From Bacillota bacterium (GTDB lineage: Bacteria > Bacillota > Clostridia > Christensenellales > Aristaeellaceae), in the NCBI GenBank assembly GCA_023416655.1, contig JAEZHK010000052.1:1-64000 (forward strand): a stretch of 64,000 bases of DNA, read 5' to 3'. The position numbers were made by a program, and so were the translations under genes. Below are positions 36,173 through 43,447 of this stretch, piece after piece; positions within the stretch are counted from its first letter, which is position 1; every line of letters starts with the position of its first letter. The notes under the pieces are model-generated. The model had not been told where the DNA came from, searched no databases, and saw only the letters and a program-made list of their open reading frames with translations.

Positions 36173-36334
36173 TTCCCGGCGACCCGCGCGCCGGGAATCG
36201 GTTTCCATAACCAGTGCGCACACTGGTGGAGGAAACAATTCCTTCAGTCAGTGAGCCGCTCGGAAATCCCGCAGGTGTTTGGCTCACGCAGGCTTCCTCC
36301 TTCGCGTTGAAAAACCCTCGGGGTTTTTCAACGC
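36173..36334 (+). ncRNA. Candidate structured RNA / repeat element, copy 1
   Basis: Three hairpins in order: a 9-bp stem TTCCCGGCG/CGCCGGGAA (36173-36197); a two-part hairpin GTTTCC, CCAGTG, loop CGCA, CACTGG, TGGA, GGAAAC (36201-36236); a middle section with GTGAGCC pairing to GGCTCAC; and a final 14-bp hairpin GCGTTGAAAAACCC/GGGTTTTTCAACGC (36304-36334). A second copy at 54778-54938 keeps all the outer hairpins with compensating changes. A near-direct repeat of ACCGCTCCGTGTC flanks it (36114 and 36340). No gene is visible in 36095-36492. It lies between the kdpE-like gene and its terminator. Confidence 0.5.
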
Positions 36335-36340
36335 CCTGAA

Positions 36341-36370
36341 CCGCTCCGTGTCGGGGCGGTTTATTTTTTT
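36341..36370 (+). terminator. Terminator after the kdpDE-like pair
   Basis: CCGCTCC pairs with GGGGCGG (one wobble) and is followed by TTTATTTTTTT. Confidence 0.75.
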
Positions 36371-36492
36371 GCAACCTCACAGTTTCCTCACACGGTTTCC
36401 CCGTCCCTCACACCGCGCTCACGCCGTCTCTGCTATGATTGGGGTGTTCCCGAAGAGGGGAGAACCGGTACCGCCTGCAAAGGAGAATTCGT

Positions 36493-36882
36493 ATGGCGAA
36501 CAAAATGCCCGGAGACATCGAAGAGCGGCAAGCCCTGTGCGACGCGGTCAGGGCGTTTCTCAAACGCAATGAATATGAGGCGTGCGAAAACCTGATCCGC
36601 GAGGCGATGGGCAAGTATCCGCACGCGCCGGAGCCCAACAACCTGCTCGGAATCCTTCTGGAGAAACAGGGCGACCACCTGCTGGCGATGAAGCATTTTC
36701 GGGCCGCGTGGGCGCTGGACCCGGCGTACCGCCCGGCGCGCCAGAACCTCGACAACTACGCTTCGTTTTATGGGCGCGGGGCGGACGCCTACGATGAAAG
36801 CGACTGCAGTGAAGAGCCGTCTCATTCAAAGGTGGAAATTGTATACGATCAGCTCGGCGTCGGCCATGCGGTGAAGCATTAG
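36493..36882 (+). CDS. Tetratricopeptide-repeat protein of the trk operon
   Basis: A 129-residue cytosolic protein. ATG 36493 follows AAAGGAGAATTCGT. Two to three TPR-like helix pairs are seen: RAFLKRNEYEACENLIREAMGKYP, then PEPNNLLGILLEKQGDHLLAMKHFRAAWALDP, then AYRPARQNLDNY. The acidic tail DAYDESDCSEE is probably disordered. It starts 38 bases before the first trkA gene, so it may be an adaptor for the transporter or kinase. No named family recognised. Confidence 0.8.
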   Translation: MANKMPGDIEERQALCDAVRAFLKRNEYEACENLIREAMGKYPHAPEPNNLLGILLEKQGDHLLAMKHFRAAWALDPAYRPARQNLDNYASFYGRGADAYDESDCSEEPSHSKVEIVYDQLGVGHAVKH

Positions 36883-36920
36883 GGAACCGGCCGCAATTGC
36901 CGTTTGAAGGAGGACAGAAC

Positions 36921-37544
36921 ATGTATTTCATCATTGCGGGATGCATGAAGATCGGCGCGAGCCTCGCGCAGATGCTCTCGCAGGAAAACCACGACGTGGT
37001 GGTGATCGACAGCGACCCAAAAAACCTCGAAGCCCTGGGGAACGGCTTCAACGGCGTCGCGATCACCGGCATGCCCATCGACGAGGACGTACTCCGCAGC
37101 GCCGGAATCGAGCAGGCGGACGCGCTGGCGGCGGTCACCCGCGACGACAACATGAACGTTATGGTCGCCCAGGTGGCCGAGAACCTGTTTCACGTGCCCA
37201 AGGTTATCACGAGGCTGTATTCGCCCGATCAGGAGCTGGTATTCCGCCAGATGGGGATGACCACCATCTGCCCCACGTCCATGGCGGTCAACAGGATCAA
37301 GGAAATGCTCGTGTCCCGGCCCGGCGCCGAGAAGTTACAAATCGGCGCTTCCAGCCTGCTCTTCAGGACGGTCGAGGCCACCCGGCGCTCCATCGGCAAG
37401 CAGGTTTCCGCGGTGCGGGGGGTTCGCATCTTCGGCATCCTGCGAAACGGGGCGTTTTCCTTCGCGGAGGCGGACAGCGTGATTGAACCGGGCGACCTCC
37501 TGGTCATCCCGGAACTGGCCGGGGAAGGGGGCGGCGTGGCATGA
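36921..37544 (+). CDS. TrkA-family RCK protein with altered glycine motif
   Basis: A 207-residue TrkA-N/TrkA-C protein starting at ATG 36921 behind GAAGGAGGACAG. The dinucleotide loop reads IIAGCMKIGASLA: the second Gly of G-x-G-x-x-G is Met, whereas the next gene has the normal motif. VVIDSDPKNL ends the second strand. The TrkA-C domain starts around residue 130. Loss of the glycine suggests weakened or different nucleotide binding, so it could be a structural partner in a mixed ring. Its last four bases overlap the next trkA. Confidence 0.88.
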   Translation: MYFIIAGCMKIGASLAQMLSQENHDVVVIDSDPKNLEALGNGFNGVAITGMPIDEDVLRSAGIEQADALAAVTRDDNMNVMVAQVAENLFHVPKVITRLYSPDQELVFRQMGMTTICPTSMAVNRIKEMLVSRPGAEKLQIGASSLLFRTVEATRRSIGKQVSAVRGVRIFGILRNGAFSFAEADSVIEPGDLLVIPELAGEGGGVA

Positions 37545-38221
37545 CGATCATCATCGTCGGGGGCGGCAAGGTCGGGTACTACCTGGCCAAGACGCTGGCC
37601 CCGGAAAAGCACCGTCTGGTCTTGATCGAAGAAGATCCCGACATGTGCCAGAAAATCGCCGGGGAGCTTTCGGACCTTGGGATCACCCTGATCCACGGCG
37701 ACGGCACAAGCGTGAACGACCTGAAGGAAGCGGAGATCGAAGAGGCGGACATCCTGATCGCCGTCACCGGGCACGACCAGAACAACCTCGTCGCGTGCCA
37801 GCTGGCCAAGAATTTCTTTCGCGTCCCGCGCACGATCGCCCGCGTGAACAACCCCAAAAACATCAAGGTATTCCAGGCGCTGGGCGTGGATTCCGTGGTC
37901 TCAAGCACCGCCTACATCGCCGACATCATCGAGCATGAAGTCGATTGGGCGAGGATCAACCGCATGCTGTCGCAGAAGGTTGGGAACCTGAGAATCCAGG
38001 AATTTTTGATGACCGCGCACTCCAAAGCCGCCGGAAAGCAGGTGCGGGAACTCAGCCTGCCCGGAGGGGTCATCCTGGTCTCCCTGATTCGGGAAAAGGA
38101 AGCGATCGTACCCAACGGCCAGACGCAGATTCTCGCGGGCGATACCATCATCGCCATGGGCGGCGAGGACGGAATCGGCCAGCTTCGCGCGTATTTTGAG
38201 TCTGCGGAAGTTGAGGCTTGA
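37541..38221 (+). CDS. trkA: TrkA-family RCK protein
   Basis: A 226-residue protein. The N-terminus IIIVGGGKVGYYLAKTLAPEKH carries a full G-x-G-x-x-G motif, followed by VLIEEDPDM. The TrkA-C domain is near residues 140-226 (EFLMTAHSKAAGKQVRELSLPGGVILVSLIREKEAI…). ATGA overlap with the preceding trkA gene implies a fixed ratio of both proteins, probably a heteromeric gating ring on the TrkH encoded downstream. Confidence 0.93.
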   Translation: MTIIIVGGGKVGYYLAKTLAPEKHRLVLIEEDPDMCQKIAGELSDLGITLIHGDGTSVNDLKEAEIEEADILIAVTGHDQNNLVACQLAKNFFRVPRTIARVNNPKNIKVFQALGVDSVVSSTAYIADIIEHEVDWARINRMLSQKVGNLRIQEFLMTAHSKAAGKQVRELSLPGGVILVSLIREKEAIVPNGQTQILAGDTIIAMGGEDGIGQLRAYFESAEVEA

Positions 38222-38223
38222 AT

Positions 38224-38340
38224 ATGAACAAGTGGCGTTCGTATACCCTTGGCGTCATCGCGGAGATCGGCTTCACCTGCGTGCTCATGCTGATCGGACT
38301 GGTCATCTCGCTTTTGACCCAAAAGGTGTTTGTATGGTAA
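38224..38340 (+). CDS. 38-residue single-helix membrane peptide
   Basis: ATG 38224, two bases after the trkA stop, to TAA 38340. The product starts MNKWRSYTLGVIAEIGF, has a hydrophobic helix (FTCVLMLIGLVISLL) and ends TQKVFVW. The stop overlaps the trkH start (ATGGTAA), so translation of trkH is coupled to it. It has the layout of small transporter-associated peptides such as KdpF, but no sequence relation is claimed. Its position between ring subunit and channel subunit makes a regulatory or assembly role plausible. Confidence 0.6.
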   Translation: MNKWRSYTLGVIAEIGFTCVLMLIGLVISLLTQKVFVW

Positions 38341-39848
38341 AAAAGCACAACGGCCAGGGCCACGCGACCTGGTACTACATCGGCCTCGTCCTCATCGGCA
38401 TGGGGCTTACCGAGTACATCCCGCTGATCACTTCCCTCGTTTACAGGGAATGGGACATGATGCTGAATTTCATCATCAGCAGCTCGGCGGCCTTTTTGAT
38501 TGGCTGCATCATGGTGCTGGGGGGAAGGAAGGCGGAGCGCCAGCGGCTCGGCTGGGGCCAGGGCATGGTGGTGGCGGCGGGATCATGGCTTTTGGGTACG
38601 CTTTTATGCGCGCTGCCCTATTACCTGAGCGGGAACTACCTGTCCTATCTGGACTGCTGCTTTGACGTGATGAGCGGGCTGACGACGACGGGGCTGGCGC
38701 TGATCCAGGACCTCGACCACGTCTCCAACGGGCTCAACATGTGGCGGCACCTTCTGACATTCATCGGCGGTCAGGGCATGGTGGTGCTGGCGCTGTCCTT
38801 CCTTGTCAAAGGGGCGAACGGCGCGTACAAGATGTACGTCGGCGAGGGCAAGGACGAGCGGCTGATGCCCAACGTGGTGAATACGGCCCGGTACATCTGG
38901 CTGATCAGCCTGATTTACCTGGTCGTGGGCACGGTGGCGCAATGGATCGCCGGGATCGCGGCCGGCCTGAGCGTGGAGCGCGCGTTCCTGCACGGCCTGT
39001 GGATCTTCATGGCGGCCTGGAGCACGGGCGGCTTTGCGCCGATGACGCAGAACATTTTGTATTATCACAACGCGGCGTTCGAAATCGTGACGGTGGCGTT
39101 CTTTGTAATCGGTTCGTTCAACTTCGCGCTGCATTACGCGGTGCTGACCGGAAACCGGAAAGAGCTTCACCGAAACGTGGAAACCGTCTCGTTCACCGTC
39201 ACCGTAACCGTATTGACCCTGATCGCGGCGCTGGGCCTGATGCGGCTGCACGTTTACCCCGACATGGTTGCGCTGTTCCGCAAGGGATTCTACCAATTGA
39301 TTTCAGGCCACACCACCACCGGTTTCATGACGATCTACGCCAGGCAGTTCTACCACGAATGGGGCGACATCGCGCTGTTCGCCATCATCATCGCCATGCT
39401 GTTCGGCGGCAGCGCCTGTTCCACGGCGGGCGGCTTCAAAGGCCTGCGAATCGGGATCATCGCCCATACGCTGAAGCGGGAAATCAAGCGCATGGCGCTG
39501 CCGGATTCCATTGTTTCGGTCGAAAAGTACCACCACATCCGGGATGTCGTATTGGATGACAACCTAATCCGCAGCGCGTTTCTGATCGTCGCCGCGTATG
39601 TTTTGACGTTCACCCTCGGAACGCTGGCGGGCATGCTGTGCGGATATTCGTTTGGTCAGTCTGCGTTTGAATCCGCCTCGGTCACCGGCAACGTGGGCCT
39701 CTCCATCGGGGTAACGACGGCGTCCATGCCATCAGCCCTCAAGGTCGTCTACATCCTCATCATGTGGCTGGCGCGGCTGGAGTTCATGTCCATTTTTGCG
39801 CTGGTGGTATACGTATTTAAGAAGGTGAAGAAGAAATGCATGGCGTGA
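38334..39848 (+). CDS. trkH: TrkH-type potassium uptake membrane protein
   Basis: A 504-residue channel-like subunit starting at ATG 38334 inside the end of the small peptide gene. Filter loops are VMSGLTTTGLAL, MAAWSTGGFAPM, ISGHTTTGFMTI and SVTGNVGLSIGV, each with the conserved Gly. It has the extra N-terminal helices of TrkH/TrkG that KtrB lacks. It imports K+, gated by the two TrkA proteins. It is only distantly similar to the KtrB at 22911, so the cell has two distinct systems. Confidence 0.93.
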   Translation: MVKKHNGQGHATWYYIGLVLIGMGLTEYIPLITSLVYREWDMMLNFIISSSAAFLIGCIMVLGGRKAERQRLGWGQGMVVAAGSWLLGTLLCALPYYLSGNYLSYLDCCFDVMSGLTTTGLALIQDLDHVSNGLNMWRHLLTFIGGQGMVVLALSFLVKGANGAYKMYVGEGKDERLMPNVVNTARYIWLISLIYLVVGTVAQWIAGIAAGLSVERAFLHGLWIFMAAWSTGGFAPMTQNILYYHNAAFEIVTVAFFVIGSFNFALHYAVLTGNRKELHRNVETVSFTVTVTVLTLIAALGLMRLHVYPDMVALFRKGFYQLISGHTTTGFMTIYARQFYHEWGDIALFAIIIAMLFGGSACSTAGGFKGLRIGIIAHTLKREIKRMALPDSIVSVEKYHHIRDVVLDDNLIRSAFLIVAAYVLTFTLGTLAGMLCGYSFGQSAFESASVTGNVGLSIGVTTASMPSALKVVYILIMWLARLEFMSIFALVVYVFKKVKKKCMA

Positions 39849-40336
39849 TCGCGGCTCTGGCGCTGCTCCTTCTGTGCGCAAGTCCGGCCTATGCCATCGG
39901 CGGCGTCGGCAGCAATGACCTGATCGAAGGCTCTCAGGCGTTCGACGGCCGGGAGGTCGTCTATTCCGGCGAAGTGATCGGCGATATTCTGAACGCGGGG
40001 GACCACGTATGGCTCAACATATCCGACGGCAGCAACGCGATTGGCGCATGGACGGATCGCAGCCTGACAAGCGACATCCAGGTGCCCGGCCGGTATGGCC
40101 AGCGTGGCGACATAGTTCAGGTGACCGGCGTCTTCCATCGGGCCTGCCCGGAACACGGGGGCGATTTTGACATCCACACGAAGGCCATCACGCTACTTGA
40201 GCGCGGGCTTCCCGTGGCGCACGACGTTCAAACGTGGAAGGTCTGGCTCGCCATCCTGCTCACCGCTGCGGCGGTCGCCTGCGCGATTCCGGTACTTTCC
40301 CGGATGGAACGAAAGCTGCTGGCGCGCAGGCCATAG
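39836..40336 (+). CDS. Secreted/membrane OB-fold protein of the trk operon
   Basis: A 166-residue protein that overlaps trkH by 13 bases. Signal peptide MHGVIAALALLLLCASPAYA, then an OB-like beta domain (FDGREVVYSGEVIGDILNAGDHVWLNISDGSNAIGAW, then RGDIVQVTGVFHRAC) of the kind seen in DUF4131-like or tRNA_anti-like proteins, and a C-terminal membrane helix (VWLAILLTAAAVACAIPVL) with a basic tail RMERKLLARRP. It would be anchored with the OB domain outside. Its conserved-looking coupling to trkH suggests a role in transporter function; none is known to me. Confidence 0.75.
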   Translation: MHGVIAALALLLLCASPAYAIGGVGSNDLIEGSQAFDGREVVYSGEVIGDILNAGDHVWLNISDGSNAIGAWTDRSLTSDIQVPGRYGQRGDIVQVTGVFHRACPEHGGDFDIHTKAITLLERGLPVAHDVQTWKVWLAILLTAAAVACAIPVLSRMERKLLARRP

Positions 40337-40412
40337 GGCGCATCCGGTTTCATCGCCTCTGGCAAGCGGGGAGGATTTCTTGCCTGCTGTGAATAGGGTC
40401 AGCCGCATGGAA

Positions 40413-40447
40413 ACGGGCAGCCTTCCCACTTCGGGAAAGCTGCCCGT
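40413..40447. terminator. Hairpin between converging operons
   Basis: ACGGGCAGC…TTCCC pairs with GGGAA…GCTGCCCGT. T-tracts are weak, but the location between the converging trk and oxidoreductase operons supports termination. Confidence 0.5.
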
Positions 40448-40478
40448 CGATGCATGTCCGATGTAAAGTGGGGGTGCG

Positions 40479-41591
40479 CTACTTCACGATGCCGTGCAGC
40501 GCCCCGCGCTTCATGGGCTCGCCGCGCTCAAACGCCGTTTCGATGTCCAGCGTCCGCCCGAGCTCGGCGCTCTTTCCAAAGGCGGTCATGATCTCCAGCA
40601 CGTGCAGCGTCTGCGTCCAGTTGGCGCGGAAGGGACGCCCGTTCAGCAACGCATTGCACAGGTCCGCCAGCCCCAGCGCGCGGCTGTTCTCCCGGTAATC
40701 GTACATCACGGGAAGCTCGCGCAAGGTCTTGTCCTCCGGGCGGAACAGCTTGATCTGCCCGGTGAATTCGTTCGGGTCAGGCACGAACAGCGTGCCCTCC
40801 GAGCCGTAGACTTCAATGAAGCGGGACTGCTCGCGGGGGAACTGCACGTCAAAGGTCGTAAAGATGGTGCCGATCGCGCCGTTTTCAAAGCGCATCATGC
40901 CGCTGACGTAGGTGGGGACGTCCACATTCACCACCGTGCCGTACAGGGGCTTACTGGTGATGGTGCGCGTGGGGAAGCTGGCCTTCACCATGCCGGACAC
41001 CTGGGAAACGCCGCCTAAGAGATTTACGAGCGCCGTCAGGTAGTAGGGCCCCATGTCCATCATCGGGCCGCCGCCGTGCTTGTAGTAGAACTCCGGATCG
41101 GGATGCCAGGACTCGTGGCCGCAGCCGATCATGAACGCGGAGCAGCCGATGGGCGTTCCGATGTAGCCGTCGTCGATGAGCCTGCGGCAGGTCTGGATAC
41201 TGGACCCGAGGAAGGTATCCGGCGCGCCGCCCAGCATGAGGCCGCGGGACTGGGCCAATTCCGCCAGTTCCTTGCCCTCTTCGAGGCTCGCGGCCAGCGG
41301 CTTTTCGGAGTACACATGCTTGCCTGAAAGCAGCGCCGCCTTTGTCACCGCGTAGTGCTCGTAGGGGCGGGTGAGGTTTAAAACCAGCTGAATTTCGGGG
41401 TCGGCGAAGATGTCCTGCATCGTTTCGTAGATCTTAAGGTTCGGGTACTTCTCCACCGCCCGCTCGGCCTTTTCCCGCTTCAGGTCGCAGATGCCGACCA
41501 GTTCGATTTCCCGGAAGGTCTCGTGGATGTTCTTCAGGTAGATGCCGCTGATGTCGCCGACGCCGACCAGCCCGACTTTGACCGTATTCAT
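40479..41591 (-). CDS. Gfo/Idh/MocA-family oxidoreductase
   Basis: A 370-residue NAD(P)-dependent sugar oxidoreductase. ATG at 41589-41591 follows AAGGAGAAG. Rossmann motif VKVGLVGVGDISGIYLKNI, family motif YSEKPLAASLEEG (EKP), and the C-terminal substrate domain with GGGPMMDMGPYYLTALVNLLG. It starts 11 bases after the isomerase gene, so the two form an operon that probably oxidises or epimerises an inositol-like or keto sugar. The divergent AraC gene is the likely regulator. Confidence 0.9.
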   Translation of the reverse strand: MNTVKVGLVGVGDISGIYLKNIHETFREIELVGICDLKREKAERAVEKYPNLKIYETMQDIFADPEIQLVLNLTRPYEHYAVTKAALLSGKHVYSEKPLAASLEEGKELAELAQSRGLMLGGAPDTFLGSSIQTCRRLIDDGYIGTPIGCSAFMIGCGHESWHPDPEFYYKHGGGPMMDMGPYYLTALVNLLGGVSQVSGMVKASFPTRTITSKPLYGTVVNVDVPTYVSGMMRFENGAIGTIFTTFDVQFPREQSRFIEVYGSEGTLFVPDPNEFTGQIKLFRPEDKTLRELPVMYDYRENSRALGLADLCNALLNGRPFRANWTQTLHVLEIMTAFGKSAELGRTLDIETAFERGEPMKRGALHGIVK

Positions 41592-41602
41592 ATTTCTTCT
41601 CC

Positions 41603-42421
41603 TTAAAGGCCCAGCGCCCCGCGCAGGTATGCGCGCGACACCATGGCCGAATGGTAGTTGCAGACGGGCTGCTTGTCCAGCTCCACGCACAATACGCCGT
41701 CGTAGCCGCCGTTTCTCAGCGCCTTCACGACGCCCTTGAAATCCACCGTGCCCCAGCCGAGCGGCAGGAAGCGCGCCATCGGCCACTCCGGGGAGATCGA
41801 TTCGTCGGGATCGACGTCTTTTAAGTGCATGTAGTTGATGCGGGAAACGTACTTCTTCGTCGCCTCGACGGCGTCCATCCCGGCGATGGTCGTGTGCGCG
41901 GTGTCAAGGCACAGCCCGCACAGCGCGGGATCGGTGTTTTCGAGGAAGAGGTCGATCTGCTCTTCGGTGAAGACAGGGGTGTTGGCGTGGGGGTGGAAGC
42001 AGGCGGTGAGGCCCTTTTCCCTGCACAGCGCGCCGATCTTGTTCGACAGGGCGGCGTAACCCAGCACTTTTTCCCTGTCGGTAGGCCGGTCATTGGGGGC
42101 GTCATGCCACATCACGCCCTGAAGGTTCAGGTAGGTCGCGCCGATCCCCAGCATGAAATCGGTGTACTCGACGGCGCTCTCAAAGTCCTTCTCCGGGTCA
42201 TCGGAGTAGTGCAGGTAGAGGTTCGCCATCTCGAGGCCGTGCTTGTCCAGAAGGCGCTTGACCTCCACGGCGTCGCCGTCAAAGTAGCCCTTGATAAACG
42301 CGAAATTCTCGACGGCCTGATAGCCCAGGCTGGACACTTCCTTCAAAAACTGCTCGAACTCGTACCGGTAGTTGTCCTTGTGGTTGATCAGCCAGGTCCA
42401 ACCGGTGTATGCGATCTGCAT
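41603..42421 (-). CDS. Sugar phosphate isomerase/epimerase (TIM barrel, AP-endonuclease family 2)
   Basis: A 272-residue barrel. The metal-site motifs are HPHANTPVF, LCLDTAHTTIAGMD, YMHLKDVD and a late LCVELDKQP, together giving the Glu/Asp/His cluster of the xylose-isomerase-like fold. ATG 42421 follows GGGAGGCGCCGC. First gene of a two-gene operon with the Gfo/Idh/MocA oxidoreductase, a frequent pairing in inositol and rare-sugar catabolism. Substrate unknown. Confidence 0.9.
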   Translation of the reverse strand: MQIAYTGWTWLINHKDNYRYEFEQFLKEVSSLGYQAVENFAFIKGYFDGDAVEVKRLLDKHGLEMANLYLHYSDDPEKDFESAVEYTDFMLGIGATYLNLQGVMWHDAPNDRPTDREKVLGYAALSNKIGALCREKGLTACFHPHANTPVFTEEQIDLFLENTDPALCGLCLDTAHTTIAGMDAVEATKKYVSRINYMHLKDVDPDESISPEWPMARFLPLGWGTVDFKGVVKALRNGGYDGVLCVELDKQPVCNYHSAMVSRAYLRGALGL

Positions 42422-42578
42422 GCGGCGCCTCCCATCATCAAGTTACTGCCATTCTAGCACAGGATTGGACGCGATTGTTGCCAAAACTGCGCGTTTTTCT
42501 GCCAAAAATGGGCCTCCACGCTTGCGCGCAGGGGGATGGGATGCTATCATTTATGTCACGGAAGCGGGGGATAGCGCC

Positions 42579-43376
42579 ATGAGCATGGGATACTTCTACG
42601 AGGACATCGCCCAGCGCATGCGGGTGTACGCGGGCAGGAATCTGACGTTTCCGCTGCACCTGCACATGCAGGCGGAGCTGGTCTATGTCGTCGAAGGGAG
42701 CACTTTTGTCACCGTCGAGGCGAAGCAAAGGCGGCTGGAGGCGGGGGAGGCGGCGCTCGTCTGGCCGGGCGCGGTGCACGGCTACGAAACCTCGGGCGAC
42801 AGCCGGCACATCATCGCGATCGTGGACCCCGCGCTGACCGGAGATTTCCGGGAGGTCTTTTCCCGTTTCCACTGCGCCGAGGCGTTTCTGTCCCGCGAAG
42901 CGGTGCATCCGGACGTGGCGCACTGCCTTCAGACGCTGACCGGCGACGGCGAAATCGCGGAGCCCCTGCGCAGGGCGTACCTGTCGGTGGCGCTGGGGCG
43001 AATCACAAGCGCGCTGCCGCTCCTAAAGCGCCCCGCGCCGGGCGGACAGGACGCGCTGCACGGCCTCCTGACCTACATCAATTCGCATCTGAACGAGCCG
43101 CTGACGCTGGACAGCCTGTCCAGGGCGCTGTTTCTGAACCGGCACACCATCTCCAAGCTGTTCTCCCAGCGCGTGGGGTGCGGCCTCAACACCTACGTCA
43201 ACGCGCTGCGCGTGTCCATGGCGGAGAACCTTCTGCGTGAGGCGCAGTTGGGCGTGGCCGAGATCGTGGAGAAATGCGGTTTTGGCAGCGAGCGCACCTT
43301 TTACCGGGCGTTTCAGGCGCAGCGGGGCACGACCCCCGGCCAGCTCCGAAAGCACATCGCGGAGTTGAGCATCTGA
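42579..43376 (+). CDS. AraC-family regulator with cupin sensor domain
   Basis: A 265-residue regulator. The N-terminal cupin (LTFPLHLHMQAELVYVVEGSTFVTVEAKQ…ALVWPGAVHGYE) would bind a sugar; the C-terminal 100 residues carry two helix-turn-helix motifs (LSRALFLNRHTISKLFSQRVG and CGFGSERTFYRAFQAQRGTTPGQLR). Start at ATG 42579, with a second ATG six bases on; the ribosome site GCGGGGG is weak. It is divergent from the isomerase/oxidoreductase operon, which it likely controls. Confidence 0.9.
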   Translation: MSMGYFYEDIAQRMRVYAGRNLTFPLHLHMQAELVYVVEGSTFVTVEAKQRRLEAGEAALVWPGAVHGYETSGDSRHIIAIVDPALTGDFREVFSRFHCAEAFLSREAVHPDVAHCLQTLTGDGEIAEPLRRAYLSVALGRITSALPLLKRPAPGGQDALHGLLTYINSHLNEPLTLDSLSRALFLNRHTISKLFSQRVGCGLNTYVNALRVSMAENLLREAQLGVAEIVEKCGFGSERTFYRAFQAQRGTTPGQLRKHIAELSI

Positions 43377-43447
43377 GGCGGGCATCAAGCGAATGAATCC
43401 GGTCTGAATCGGTTCCATATCTGAGCCTTCGCGCGAAACCCGCCCGG

